This document shows positions 7,616 to 15,905 of a stretch of DNA of 55,346 nt, one piece after another (the stretch's first letter is position 1; each line of letters opens with the position of its first letter). The stretch lies in the IMG/VR virus record IMGVR_UViG_3300028654_000022, positions 1 to 55,346 of that record. One strand, 5' to 3'. The position numbers and the translations under genes are program-made. Source of the stretch: a virus. Below the pieces are notes generated by a model. That model worked only from the letters and a program-made list of their open reading frames with translations, was not told the DNA's origin and made no database searches.

Positions 7616-8359
7616 ATGTCTGAATTTATACACGTTCGCAATCTCGAAAAATATCACCCCGGATATAAAGACCGCACTTTAGTATGGGCTAAAATATATT
7701 TTAATATGGCGCAGGGCGATCCTGATTGTGAAATGATTGAGGACGAAACAGACTGGGGAAGGCTAATAAAATTCATTCTTTTGGAACTACAAGCAAGAAA
7801 ACCTATACCACTAAACGAACAATATTTGATAAAAAAAGGATTTAACCTTGAAAAACGTCCTATCACATTGACATTAAAGATGTTACATAACTTTATAGAC
7901 GTTGTTACGGAAGATTCAGAATTGCGTGTGTTAGAGAAGATAAGAGAAGAAGAAGAAAAGAGAAGAGAAGACGATAAAAAACCGGAAGTTGATGAATACG
8001 AAAATATTAAAATACTTTGGAATGAGTTTGCAGAGAATAATAAGCTGAGCACTATAATGAAATTAAGTCCTAAGAGGTATGCAGGTGTTAAATCAAGATT
8101 AAAAGAACCTGAATTTAATATTGAACAAATTTTTAAGGAAATTTATTATAGTGATTTTTTGCATGGTATTAACGATCATAAATGGAAAGTAGATTTCGAT
8201 TTTATTTTTCTTTCTCCTAATAATTACCTAAAAATTTTAGAGGGAAAATATAGAAATAATGGTAATGGCAAACATACTACAGAGCCAAACAAACAAAGTT
8301 TTGAACCCACATCGGATGTAATGAAAGATTTATTAAATGGAACGCTCGGTACAAAATGA
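7616..8359 (+). CDS. Replication initiation / helicase-loading protein
   Basis: The 247-residue protein begins with FIHVRNLEKYHPGYKDRTL, a winged-helix start common to phage replisome organisers. A charged linker follows (about 105-122). The C-terminal part has KLSPKRYAGVKSRLKE, DFLHGIN and WKVDFDFIF plus NNYLKILEGKY, the conserved tail of DnaD/gp-O-like replication proteins. It probably binds the phage origin and loads the DnaB-type helicase encoded next, whose start overlaps by 23 bases. Confidence 0.75.
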   Translation: MSEFIHVRNLEKYHPGYKDRTLVWAKIYFNMAQGDPDCEMIEDETDWGRLIKFILLELQARKPIPLNEQYLIKKGFNLEKRPITLTLKMLHNFIDVVTEDSELRVLEKIREEEEKRREDDKKPEVDEYENIKILWNEFAENNKLSTIMKLSPKRYAGVKSRLKEPEFNIEQIFKEIYYSDFLHGINDHKWKVDFDFIFLSPNNYLKILEGKYRNNGNGKHTTEPNKQSFEPTSDVMKDLLNGTLGTK

Positions 8360-9677
8360 AATAGAACTTGCGGTAATCGGACATTTTTTAATGTCTGTTT
8401 ATGAGTTTGAAAAAAACATCAAACTTGATGCTCTTTGTGAGGTCAGTGAAGATTTATTTCTAAGCGAAAGCAATAAGGAGATTATACGAGGTATTTCAAA
8501 ACTTCTTATATCCGGCGAAGATTGTAACCAATTAAACCTTTATTCGATTGGTATTAAAAGCATTTTAGAATTTGACACTACAAAATATCTTAATTCTAAC
8601 ATTAAAAACCTGCCTCAATATGTAATGTCATTAAAATATGAGAAATATAAACGTGACTTAGTGAAAACCGTAAGTGATAATTTATTGTTATTCAAAAAAG
8701 GAGCGTACTACAGTGATTTAGAAGATGTTAAAAATGGTTTAATTGCCGATCTAAGTAATTTGACTATATATGAAAAATCGAAGTTTGTTAATATTGGCAT
8801 TGTTACAGAAGAAATTAAAAGCCAGCTAAATGGGGAAAATAAAATTGAGGGATATTCCTGGGGGGTAGAAATAATCGACAAATGGACATCTGGTATAGTA
8901 ATCCCAAGAATGTATGTTATAGGCGGGTTAAAGAAATCCGGCAAATCAAGATTTTTAATCCATGTTTTTAAGGAACTTTATAATCAGAACATTAAGAGTG
9001 CTTTTATATCAATGGAAATGCCGGAGCGGGATGTTGTCAAGTTACTTCATGCTTCGATGATAGGAATAAACGATTTGAAATTCCGTTCCGGTTCTTTTAT
9101 GCCACGAGAAGAAAGGCAAATGTTTGAAGAAAACATTATTGATGAAAAACTCTTTGGAATCGAATGTAAGGGTGGGTTAAAAAAATCACAAATACTTAGT
9201 CGAATAAGGCGTTTAGCAAAAATGGGATTTAAGGTTATCGGAATTGATTATATACAACGTATTAAAATGGATTCAGCAAACAGAGCTAATGAACTCGAGG
9301 ACATCTCTACCGCTATAGCCGATGCCTGTAGGACAAATAATGTTGCGGTAATACTTTTGTCCCAATTCAATGCAAGTGCCGAGAATCCGCACGAACCGCC
9401 AAATATGGGAAGTCTCAAAGGCAGCGGTGGAATAGGTGAAGCCCCGGACGTAATAATGCTTTTAGATAATCTTTATCGCAGGACAAAAAACGATACTGAT
9501 AAAAATTTAATGGATATTTATTTTGAACAACGTTACGGCGATTCAGGAAAGATACAGATAATTACTGATTTAGGGTGTTGCTCTTTCAAAGACTTAGCGA
9601 AATTTGGAACATATCCTACGGGTAAAGAAAGCATAGCGGTAGTATCTAACCAAGAAAGGCAGGAAGAAATATTTTGA
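8337..9677 (+). CDS. dnaB: DnaB-type replicative helicase
   Basis: The 446-residue protein has a helical N-terminal domain and a RecA-type core. Visible motifs are Walker A GGLKKSGKS (196-204), SMEMPE (225-230) with the catalytic Glu227, Walker B IGIDYIQ (301-307) with Asp304, LLSQFN (340-345) and the LKGSGGIGEAPD segment (360-371). These are the hallmarks of replicative 5'-3' helicases. It is coupled to the initiator gene by overlap. The length is typical of DnaB. Confidence 0.92.
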   Translation: MERSVQNEIELAVIGHFLMSVYEFEKNIKLDALCEVSEDLFLSESNKEIIRGISKLLISGEDCNQLNLYSIGIKSILEFDTTKYLNSNIKNLPQYVMSLKYEKYKRDLVKTVSDNLLLFKKGAYYSDLEDVKNGLIADLSNLTIYEKSKFVNIGIVTEEIKSQLNGENKIEGYSWGVEIIDKWTSGIVIPRMYVIGGLKKSGKSRFLIHVFKELYNQNIKSAFISMEMPERDVVKLLHASMIGINDLKFRSGSFMPREERQMFEENIIDEKLFGIECKGGLKKSQILSRIRRLAKMGFKVIGIDYIQRIKMDSANRANELEDISTAIADACRTNNVAVILLSQFNASAENPHEPPNMGSLKGSGGIGEAPDVIMLLDNLYRRTKNDTDKNLMDIYFEQRYGDSGKIQIITDLGCCSFKDLAKFGTYPTGKESIAVVSNQERQEEIF

Positions 9678-9724
9678 TAGATTATTACGAATATATCAAA
9701 AGTCCCGAATGGAGAGATAATTAA
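9674..9724 (+). pseudogene. Possible remnant of an HNH endonuclease N-terminus
   Basis: A TTG at 9674 overlaps the helicase stop and opens a 16-codon frame reading IDYYEYIKSPEWRDN before TAA. The pattern YxEYxxSPEWR is how many HNH homing endonucleases begin, but nothing of the HNH core follows. It may be a decayed homing gene, or chance. Confidence 0.35.
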
Positions 9725-9757
9725 AAACGAAATTCAAACCAACATTAAGGAAATAAT

Positions 9758-9952
9758 ATGAAACAGTATTACATAGCTAGAGATAAAGATGGAAGAACTT
9801 TTTTATTTTATAGAGAACCTATGTGGGGAAAGCGATCTGGAATATGGAAAATAGATCGTGGCAAATGTAACCTATTAGATTTTACATTTGGACTTAAGAA
9901 AGGCGAGTGCCGCAAAGTCAAGATAGTCCTAGAACCAAAAGGAGGGAAGTGA
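9758..9952 (+). CDS. Hypothetical basic protein, 64 aa
   Basis: The protein is small and strand-rich with many Lys/Arg and aromatic residues (YYIARDKDGRTFLFY). Preceded by AAGGAAATAATATG. It is not recognised. It lies directly after the helicase and its remnant and is tightly linked to the next gene. Confidence 0.6.
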   Translation: MKQYYIARDKDGRTFLFYREPMWGKRSGIWKIDRGKCNLLDFTFGLKKGECRKVKIVLEPKGGK

Positions 9953-9953
9953 A

Positions 9954-10193
9954 TTGAGTGAAGTAAAAAGTGCTTTTAGACAAACCGACGAACCCGAAGA
10001 AATTGCAGGAGAATATTTTGAATCTGTTTATAAAAAATATCGTGGTAATCCCGGAGTAGAAGTCCAAGATTTTGAGAACAAAAATGCAAGGGTCACCTTA
10101 TTAAAAGTTGACAATAGGACAAAAGCATTTGTCATTGAGACGAGAACCGAATATAATAATATCGAATATGTTTATGGTTCGCTTGATCTTTAA
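9954..10193 (+). CDS. Hypothetical protein, 79 aa (TTG start)
   Basis: The frame opens at TTG 9954, eight bases after a strong AAAGGAGGG ribosome site, which decides the start. The protein is acidic with a beta-rich second half (VTLLKVDNRTKAFVIETRTEY). No family is recognised. Confidence 0.6.
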   Translation: MSEVKSAFRQTDEPEEIAGEYFESVYKKYRGNPGVEVQDFENKNARVTLLKVDNRTKAFVIETRTEYNNIEYVYGSLDL

Positions 10194-10225
10194 TTTTTAA
10201 CAAACCAAGTTAAAGGAGATATGAA

Positions 10226-10651
10226 ATGAATATAGACTTTTTACAAAACGAAATACTGCCAAAGCGAGCATTAGAAATAAAAGAAGGAAAAAATCTCTGT
10301 ACGGCCAAACCAATTTATGTTGTACTTGATTTGGTAGAAAATATTTGTTCGGGACACTCTGATTATTCTCTTGAACCAAACGAACAAGGGAAAAAACCAG
10401 AGTTCGGTTTTATTGATAACGCACTGGATAGTGAAGATAGAAAATTTTCCGAAACAGACGAAGGTATGACAGACCCAGAAGAAGTAACAATATTTTATAC
10501 CGACAGATTTGTTGCTTTCTTCTTAACAAGCGAAAGAGCACATAACTATTTAACATATCAAGGACACAATTTACACGATGCCTACGTTTATGTATTTGGT
10601 GCTGGCTACTCAAATTGGGAAATGGATAATTTATTTAGTGATGAAAATTAA
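10226..10651 (+). CDS. Hypothetical acidic protein, 141 aa
   Basis: Preceded by AAAGGAGATATGAA. The protein is acidic (many Glu/Asp, especially 45-85), with aromatic-rich C-terminal segments (AYVYVFGAGYSNWEMD). No catalytic motif or membrane segment is seen. It is the first of a run of small unknown genes typical of phage early regions, where inhibitors of host functions often lie. Confidence 0.6.
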   Translation: MNIDFLQNEILPKRALEIKEGKNLCTAKPIYVVLDLVENICSGHSDYSLEPNEQGKKPEFGFIDNALDSEDRKFSETDEGMTDPEEVTIFYTDRFVAFFLTSERAHNYLTYQGHNLHDAYVYVFGAGYSNWEMDNLFSDEN

Positions 10652-10663
10652 CAAGGAGGACTT

Positions 10664-11062
10664 ATGATACCCATACCCCAAGAACTCAAAGGACAAGAAG
10701 TAAAAAGTTTTATCGATTTAATGTTACCACTTTTTAATAAACGCAGAAAAGAGTGTGTCTATGATGTTGCGTTCCTTGACGGCTCAATAGAAATATTAGA
10801 TTTTTATTCACAACCGTTCTCACCATATATGATTACGGAATACTTTGAGGGTTTTGTGCAGACTCCCAATCATAATAAATTCGGGGATGATTTTTGTGAT
10901 ATAGAATTTAATTTTAATGAGGATACGTCTGAATATTTTATTTATATCTATGAAATAGAATTACATAGGCGAGTATTATTTTCTACATTCCAACCCTTAA
11001 CGCTTGATATGCTTATCTCAAATCTATTGCAAGCGGGAATTAAATTATCTTTTAAATCATAG
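10664..11062 (+). CDS. Hypothetical protein, 132 aa
   Basis: Strong ribosome site ACAAGGAGGACTT before ATG. The protein starts MIPIPQELKGQEVKSF and is rich in Phe and Tyr, with an acidic middle. I do not recognise it. It sits in the series of closely packed small genes. Confidence 0.6.
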   Translation: MIPIPQELKGQEVKSFIDLMLPLFNKRRKECVYDVAFLDGSIEILDFYSQPFSPYMITEYFEGFVQTPNHNKFGDDFCDIEFNFNEDTSEYFIYIYEIELHRRVLFSTFQPLTLDMLISNLLQAGIKLSFKS

Positions 11063-11072
11063 AGAGGTAAAC

Positions 11073-11369
11073 ATGGAAAAGGTTATTGAGTATTTAAAAT
11101 TAAGGGTTAATGGACACGCATCAAAACACGTACTTACGCCAGACGAAGCCCAAACCATTATCGATTACTACGAGCAACATCAATGGAAGGTGGTTGAGAA
11201 AGACGGGAACCCGAAAGAATATGATTTATACTTTATTTCGTTCAAATATCCATCGGGCGAGATAGGATTTAGTATCTCTCATTATTTGGCAGGCAACAAA
11301 TGGGGAGGTGATTCATGGGGGAGTTGTATTATCGCATGGCTTAAAATCCCCGAATTTAAGGAGAAGTAA
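11073..11369 (+). CDS. Hypothetical protein, DUF551-like candidate, 98 aa
   Basis: The start at 11073 is chosen because it follows AGAGAGGTAAAC and lies past the previous stop; a longer frame from 11004 would overlap the upstream gene. Residues about 35-60 (QWKVVEKDGNPKEYDLYFISF) resemble the W...P...YDLY layout of small DUF551-like phage proteins. The assignment is tentative. Confidence 0.5.
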   Translation: MEKVIEYLKLRVNGHASKHVLTPDEAQTIIDYYEQHQWKVVEKDGNPKEYDLYFISFKYPSGEIGFSISHYLAGNKWGGDSWGSCIIAWLKIPEFKEK

Positions 11370-11370
11370 A

Positions 11371-11733
11371 ATGAACAATCTACAGCAATTAAAATATGAC
11401 ATAGAATCCCGGCTAAACGATTTTGAGGCCGATGTTTTAACTAAAGAAGAAACCATAGAATCTTTTGCAGAATATTTGGCGGGATTGATTGAGAGAGTAA
11501 AAGAGCAATTGAAACCGCAATGGACAAAAGACAAACCGGATTTTCCCTGTGTGTTCATTGCTAAAGTAAAACATAAAAATTGGATAAAATATATCACCTT
11601 CACTATTAAGTACGAGGATAATTTAGAGGGTGAGGGTCAATACTTAGCATTATTCAATGATTATGATAACGAAGAACCTTTGGATGAACTTTTTGCAGAT
11701 GAATATTTTGTAATTGAGAAATTAGGAGAATGA
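11371..11733 (+). CDS. Hypothetical acidic protein, 120 aa
   Basis: The start at 11371 follows TTTAAGGAGAAGTAAA; an upstream ATG at 11308 would overlap the previous gene by 62 bases. The protein has a helical N-terminus (LKYDIESRLNDFEADVL) and an acidic C-terminus. The family is unknown. Confidence 0.6.
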   Translation: MNNLQQLKYDIESRLNDFEADVLTKEETIESFAEYLAGLIERVKEQLKPQWTKDKPDFPCVFIAKVKHKNWIKYITFTIKYEDNLEGEGQYLALFNDYDNEEPLDELFADEYFVIEKLGE

Positions 11734-11734
11734 C

Positions 11735-12145
11735 ATGACAGATCAAGAGAAATTAACTGAAATAATTACAGAAAATTCCACCGTAGGAAAGGTTTATTTA
11801 ACCATAGGGATTAAAACAGAATTACCGGTAATAGTTGAGCAGATAATGGAGTACTACGCTTCACGAAAGGGATATAGTTTAGAAGAAATAAAAGAAAAAA
11901 TTTATGAGGCGCTACCTTGTTCGTGTTTGAATGCTTACAAAGACAGGAATATGGTTGGTCCCCAATGTTCACAATGTAATTATGCAGAAGAAATATTGTG
12001 CCGATTTGAAATCAAAGACGCTTCACGAAAGGATGAGGGGGGTAAGTTGGTTGAATTATTGAAAACTACTAAAAGCCACATAAAACATACAAATAATTGG
12101 AATAGTATAAAAGAACAGTTAATTAAAGGATTTGAGAGGGGATAA
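11735..12145 (+). CDS. Hypothetical protein with Cys pairs, 136 aa
   Basis: Residues about 59-79 contain CSC and a later CSQC, plus another Cys near the C-terminal side, so a small zinc site is possible. The N-terminal half looks helical (KTELPVIVEQIMEYYASRKG). The ribosome site is TTAGGAGAATGAC. The stop overlaps the next ATG. No family is recognised. Confidence 0.55.
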   Translation: MTDQEKLTEIITENSTVGKVYLTIGIKTELPVIVEQIMEYYASRKGYSLEEIKEKIYEALPCSCLNAYKDRNMVGPQCSQCNYAEEILCRFEIKDASRKDEGGKLVELLKTTKSHIKHTNNWNSIKEQLIKGFERG

Positions 12146-12441
12146 TGATTAAAACGGGAAATGATATTCTTTATAACCAATTGAAAAACAAAGTTGGCTT
12201 TTATCGTAGTCCTAAATTCGTTAGATGGTTTCATGAAAAATATCCCGGATATGAAATGCACCATTGTTTCGGTAGCGTATCTCAAAGCTTAAAGACTTCT
12301 GATTATTGCTGTGTCCCTGTTCCACCTAATCATGCGGAATCAAAAGCTGAAAAAGACAAATCAAACTTTGCAATAGAACATTTGCCGGACTTAATAAATG
12401 TTTTACAAAATTATATCATTCACTTGGAAAGTAAGAAATGA
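12145..12441 (+). CDS. HNH-like nuclease-fold candidate, 98 aa
   Basis: The middle of the protein reads YEMHHCFGSVSQSLKTSDYCCVPVPPNHAESKAEKD. The His-His, then SLKTSDY, then VPVPPNHA pattern resembles compact phage HNH-type proteins (DUF968/recombination nuclease-like) in which the HH and the later H form the metal finger. The protein is short, so catalysis is uncertain. It overlaps the next nuclease gene by four bases. Confidence 0.5.
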   Translation: MIKTGNDILYNQLKNKVGFYRSPKFVRWFHEKYPGYEMHHCFGSVSQSLKTSDYCCVPVPPNHAESKAEKDKSNFAIEHLPDLINVLQNYIIHLESKK

Positions 12442-12758
12442 GCACAAAGGCAGATATTAATAAGGCATTCCGTTATTTAGAAAATTTCGATTATACCGTC
12501 CTTTCCTTTGGTGACAATAAGCCCGGACGTAGAGGACAAGCGGGCGGGGTAGATAATATAATCTTTAATAAAAAGTATCTGATATTTGTTGAAATTAAAT
12601 CAAAGGATACTGGCGATAAGCTAAGCGATAAGCAGAAAGATACTGCCTTGAAACTTAGTAGCATTGCTGCCTTAAACCGGACGGTATATTATTTCCAGAT
12701 AAAAACTGTCAGCGAAGCCATAGACCTAAGAAACAGAATTATTGCAAGGAAACTATAA
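12438..12758 (+). CDS. VRR-NUC-like PD-(D/E)XK nuclease
   Basis: The 106-residue protein has the compact restriction-fold signature GRRGQAGGVDNIIF (about 29-42), then FVEIKSKDTGDKLSDKQKD (about 49-67). Here Asp39, Glu51 and Lys53 fit the D...ExK metal site and the Q helix follows. VRR-NUC domains in phages act as structure-specific nucleases, for example on branched DNA. The overlap with the preceding HNH-like gene suggests a joint DNA-processing role. Confidence 0.75.
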   Translation: MSTKADINKAFRYLENFDYTVLSFGDNKPGRRGQAGGVDNIIFNKKYLIFVEIKSKDTGDKLSDKQKDTALKLSSIAALNRTVYYFQIKTVSEAIDLRNRIIARKL

Positions 12759-12761
12759 ACT

Positions 12762-12896
12762 ATGAAACATCACCTATACAATAAAACTTCCAAATCCGTC
12801 TACAATTCCCATCTAGCCAAAATGTGGAAATCCGGTGTAATTGGATATACTTCTTTTTACTTGGCGGTGATAGCGAAATTGAGGGTTGAGGTATAG
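12762..12896 (+). CDS. Small hypothetical ORF, 44 aa
   Basis: ATG at 12762, TAG at 12894-12896. The product is basic with a central aromatic stretch (GVIGYTSFYLAVIAKL) that could be amphipathic. It lies directly behind the VRR-NUC gene with three bases between; the ribosome site is weak. No family is recognised. Confidence 0.4.
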   Translation: MKHHLYNKTSKSVYNSHLAKMWKSGVIGYTSFYLAVIAKLRVEV

Positions 12897-12973
12897 GCTA
12901 AAATTGTTCACAGACTTCCATATAGCCCTATTTGGCTATTGCAAATTAAATAAAATATAGTTACATTTATTGC

Positions 12974-13267
12974 ATGAGTAGAGTAAAATTTGACGATTTA
13001 GATAAGGCTTCATTAAAATATAAAATCATTACTTCTTATGGGGACAAAGAGAAAAAACCACTATCCCGATTTGCAGATGAAATTAAAGTTACTAAGGCAG
13101 ACCTTTCTAACTATTTTAAGGGTAATACTAAAGTCGGTACAAAGATTAAAAAGAAAATCAAACTTGCCCTGATAGAGAGAGGGTTTATACCAAAGCCTAA
13201 AGTAAGCCAATATATGAAATGCCCGACATGTAATCATAAAACATTATTAATTAAGAAAGGAACTTAA
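12974..13267 (+). CDS. HTH regulator with C-terminal Cys motif
   Basis: The 97-residue protein has a Cro/Xre-like helix-turn-helix at about residues 29-62 (LSRFADEIKVTKADLSNYFKG, with the usual A...VT...LSNYF spacing). The C-terminus has CPTCNHKT, a partial zinc ribbon. It is preceded by a 77-bp gap with a short ATAGCC/GGCTAT hairpin, which could be an operator. It is the only clear small transcription factor in the left operon. Confidence 0.65.
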   Translation: MSRVKFDDLDKASLKYKIITSYGDKEKKPLSRFADEIKVTKADLSNYFKGNTKVGTKIKKKIKLALIERGFIPKPKVSQYMKCPTCNHKTLLIKKGT

Positions 13268-13268
13268 A

Positions 13269-14150
13269 ATGATTTGTATTTATCATAACCGTGACTTTGA
13301 CGGATTTTGTAGTGCCGCAATAGTAAAATTAGAACATCCCAATGCAACATTTATAGGTTGGGATTACGGGCAGCCATATCCTGAATTACCCGAAAACGAA
13401 TCTGTTATTATGGTTGATATTTCTTTTGAAATGAAAGAAATGTTAGTAGTCGCAAAACATTCTAAATGGAATCTGACTTGGATTGACCATCATATAAGTG
13501 CAATTAAAGATTATGAAAAATTTATTGGCGAAGGTGAAAGTTTTTGTAAAGCCATTCTTGATTCTTCAATATCAGCTTGCGAAGCCACTTGGAAGTATTT
13601 TTTCAAAGACAAGCCACTTCCGGCAATCGTTGAATTATTAGGTGTATATGATACGTGGCGTAAAGATGATAAAGCTATTTGGGAACAGGGCGCATTACCA
13701 TTGCAGACTGGACTTAGACAAATATGTAACGGATTAAATAACTTCCCAATGAAATATTTTGAACAACATTTTGATGAGTTGGAATGTGTGTACAAGGATT
13801 CAAATAGTTTGGATGAAATATTAAGGGACGGTAAAATCATTCTACAATATCAAAATATGCAGAATGAATCTCGCTGTAATAATTCAGCATTTGAAAGAGA
13901 ATTTGAAGGATTAAAAGCTATTTGCTTAGTCGGTGTTATTGGCTCGCAATCTTTTCAAGTTGCATGGGACACGGGGAAATATGATATAATGATTGCGGCA
14001 TCTTATACGAAAGACCGATGGACTGTTTCGCTATATACAGAGAAACCAGAAATTGATGTTTCCGTAATTTGCAAAAAATATGGCGGCGGTGGGCATAAAG
14101 GCGCAGCCGGATTTGTTACTCAAGATATTCATTCAATTTTACGGGTATAA
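13269..14150 (+). CDS. DHH-family phosphoesterase (oligoribonuclease-like)
   Basis: The 293-residue protein has the DHH-family motifs: HNRDFDGFCSA (6-16, Asp9 and Asp11), VDIS (49-52), the DHH triad WIDHH (71-75), and a C-terminal GGGGHKGAAGF (about 272-282) of the DHHA1 domain. Such enzymes degrade short oligonucleotides or cyclic dinucleotides with manganese. In a phage it may recycle nanoRNA or act on signalling nucleotides; the exact substrate cannot be read from sequence. Confidence 0.85.
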   Translation: MICIYHNRDFDGFCSAAIVKLEHPNATFIGWDYGQPYPELPENESVIMVDISFEMKEMLVVAKHSKWNLTWIDHHISAIKDYEKFIGEGESFCKAILDSSISACEATWKYFFKDKPLPAIVELLGVYDTWRKDDKAIWEQGALPLQTGLRQICNGLNNFPMKYFEQHFDELECVYKDSNSLDEILRDGKIILQYQNMQNESRCNNSAFEREFEGLKAICLVGVIGSQSFQVAWDTGKYDIMIAASYTKDRWTVSLYTEKPEIDVSVICKKYGGGGHKGAAGFVTQDIHSILRV

Positions 14151-14183
14151 ACATATCAAGAAATCAAAGAAAGAGAGTGTATA

Positions 14184-14447
14184 ATGATAGAGATAGGTAA
14201 AATTGAAGATGTGCGAGAAGAAATACAAAATTTTGCTATTGCGATGGAAAATGTTATGAGAAACAAGGATTGCAATATTAAACGGGCTGCTATGGATACA
14301 ATTATTACATGGAATGAAATGGATAGGTTATTTGGTAGGCAACAATTTGGTCAATGTCATAACAAAATTATTTTGCCGGGCAAATTTTGTCTTAATGTAG
14401 CAGTTGCGGGTAGTATCGTAATGTTTGATAGATTAAATAAAGGCTAA
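14184..14447 (+). CDS. Hypothetical protein, 87 aa
   Basis: A helical protein with an N-terminal acidic segment and LPGKFCLNVAVAGSIVMF near the C-terminus. The ribosome site AGAAAGAGAG precedes ATG. No family is recognised. It directly precedes three overlapping membrane microproteins. Confidence 0.55.
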   Translation: MIEIGKIEDVREEIQNFAIAMENVMRNKDCNIKRAAMDTIITWNEMDRLFGRQQFGQCHNKIILPGKFCLNVAVAGSIVMFDRLNKG

Positions 14448-14450
14448 ACC

Positions 14451-14621
14451 ATGATAGACTTCCACGATATATCAAATCCCTTCATGCACATATCAATTAT
14501 GATTGCACTAGGACTAGGGATTTTAGCAGAGATAGGGATACTCATAGCCTTATTCTACGGGATGTTTAGAATTATCAGAGGGATTTTTATCAGGCATTCG
14601 CAGAAAGGACTTTTTAAATGA
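14451..14621 (+). CDS. Membrane microprotein 1, 56 aa
   Basis: ATG at 14451, TGA 14619-14621. One long hydrophobic stretch (ISIMIALGLGILAEIGILIALFYG, about 14-37) is followed by a basic tail (RIIRGIFIRHSQK). This fits a single-pass inner-membrane protein with a cytoplasmic basic end. Its stop overlaps the next ATG (ATGA), so the pair is probably co-translated. Confidence 0.6.
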   Translation: MIDFHDISNPFMHISIMIALGLGILAEIGILIALFYGMFRIIRGIFIRHSQKGLFK

Positions 14622-14785
14622 CCGGAATAGGTTTTGACGGCAGACATTTAGCGTTGTTACTGGCACTATTCTTATTCCTTTGCCAACTAGTCAAATACTG
14701 GACTAAAAGGAGCAAGGAATTGCAGACAATTAAAAACAAACTTGGCGAAGAAACAATTTCATGGATTTTGGGAGAAATAAAATGA
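14618..14785 (+). CDS. Membrane microprotein 2, 55 aa
   Basis: ATG at 14618 overlaps the previous stop, and TGA 14783-14785 overlaps the next ATG. A hydrophobic segment (LALLLALFLFLCQLV, about 11-25) is followed by a basic/amphipathic helix (KYWTKRSKELQTIKNKLG). The topology resembles small holin or Rz-type accessory proteins, but no family is recognised. Confidence 0.6.
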   Translation: MTGIGFDGRHLALLLALFLFLCQLVKYWTKRSKELQTIKNKLGEETISWILGEIK

Positions 14786-14916
14786 AAACTTTAGTGTACA
14801 TTATCGGTATAATTTGCCTGATAGGTATTGTGTATCTCATTATCAACTTAATGAGTTTGAAAGTAAATGTGGATAAATCAAACACCGTTACTATGGATGC
14901 GGTATACGCAAAATAA
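14782..14916 (+). CDS. Membrane microprotein 3, 44 aa
   Basis: ATG at 14782, TAA 14914-14916. An N-terminal hydrophobic helix (LVYIIGIICLIGIVYLIINL, about 4-23) leads to a polar tail ending VYAK. It is the third member of an ATGA-linked trio of membrane microproteins. The function is unknown. Confidence 0.6.
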   Translation: MKTLVYIIGIICLIGIVYLIINLMSLKVNVDKSNTVTMDAVYAK

Positions 14917-14948
14917 TAATTAACTTTTAATAATTATAAGAGGATAAG

Positions 14949-15323
14949 ATGAAAAACAAAATTATATATTTCGGTGATACAAAATACGAAGTAACTAAAG
15001 AACAACACGACACTATCGAAGCATTTGCAGAAGCGGTAACAACTCTTAAAGTAGATAATATAGAGGTTTGCAACTTTAATAAATGGGAAAAGAAGGGTCA
15101 GCATAATGATTTTTTTCTGAGTCTTAATTATCGCATTAAGCCAACTAATCCTGAACAAAGTACAGAATTAAGCGTAGACCGAAGACTTGATGAGATAAAC
15201 AGAGATGTTAAACGCTTATTTGAAGCACTTCGGAGTCATGATCGAACGCTAGAAAACCAAAATAAGGTAATAGCAAGAATACTTGAAATCCTTCCATCTG
15301 CACGTATTAAAGACGGAGAGTGA
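14949..15323 (+). CDS. Hypothetical protein with C-terminal coiled coil, 124 aa
   Basis: The N-terminal half is a mixed fold (IIYFGDTKYEVTKEQHDTIE). The last about 50 residues (LDEINRDVKRLFEALRSHD...LENQNKVIARIL) form a heptad-like helix. Preceded by AAGAGGATAAG. No family is recognised. It is followed one base after its stop by a secreted protein gene. Confidence 0.6.
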   Translation: MKNKIIYFGDTKYEVTKEQHDTIEAFAEAVTTLKVDNIEVCNFNKWEKKGQHNDFFLSLNYRIKPTNPEQSTELSVDRRLDEINRDVKRLFEALRSHDRTLENQNKVIARILEILPSARIKDGE

Positions 15324-15324
15324 A

Positions 15325-15789
15325 ATGAAAGTACTTTTGATAGCTATACTGTTTAGTACGATAGGTTTTGGGCAAATAAAGATAGACCACGTAACCATAT
15401 TTGATAAAAAGATAGCAGAAGAATACTTTCTATATTGCTACACGCATCCCGATACTACTTGGTTTCAGCAACGCACTGAATCGGATAAGGAAAAGCAGGA
15501 TGTACAGAAAAGAATAGATGAGGCTCTTAGAAATGCTAAGGATTATCTCGACTCACTAGTAACTGAATTTAATACTGGCGAGTCTTATCTTCGTGTAATA
15601 AGTTCTTATGAATATGATTTAAGTAAGAATAATGCAGGGGTAGTTTATAGGGATGATTATAAAGCAGGAACCACTTATTCTTATGTAGGGTATTTAACCA
15701 AACATTCACCTTCCGATACTGATTTTATTAAATGGTACGTTCACAATTACGATATTTATGTGTATAAATTTTATCATCCACGAAAATAA
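15325..15789 (+). CDS. Secreted protein, 154 aa
   Basis: The start at 15325 is chosen because GGAGAGTGAA precedes it and a hydrophobic signal peptide then begins directly (MKVLLIAILFSTIGFGQ, cleavage probably before Gln17). The mature part has charged helices and Tyr-rich strands (SYEYDLSKNN, YSYVGYLTKHS). No family is recognised. It is an exported early-region phage protein, so it may act in the periplasm, for example in superinfection exclusion; that role is speculative. Confidence 0.6.
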   Translation: MKVLLIAILFSTIGFGQIKIDHVTIFDKKIAEEYFLYCYTHPDTTWFQQRTESDKEKQDVQKRIDEALRNAKDYLDSLVTEFNTGESYLRVISSYEYDLSKNNAGVVYRDDYKAGTTYSYVGYLTKHSPSDTDFIKWYVHNYDIYVYKFYHPRK

Positions 15790-15848
15790 TTTATTCGATA
15801 ACAAATAAAGAAAGGTCTATAGACAAGGTAAATTTGGTTTAACTCTGT

Positions 15849-15884
15849 CTGGTAGGTATGATAAAAAGCCTACCAGATTTTTAT
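15849..15884 (+). terminator. Intrinsic terminator candidate
   Basis: An 8-bp perfect stem CTGGTAGG (15849-15856) with CCTACCAG (15869-15876) and a 12-base loop is followed by ATTTTTAT. It lies after the secreted-protein gene and just before the MazG-like gene, so it may attenuate read-through into that gene. Confidence 0.6.
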
Positions 15885-15905
15885 CAACTACAGAAAGGGA
15901 AGAAG

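Noticed and set aside
12900-12973. Promoter with TAnnTTTG box ahead of the HTH gene
   Set aside because: The nearest box (TACATTTA) deviates from the consensus and the upstream box is at the wrong spacing; only a small hairpin is clear.
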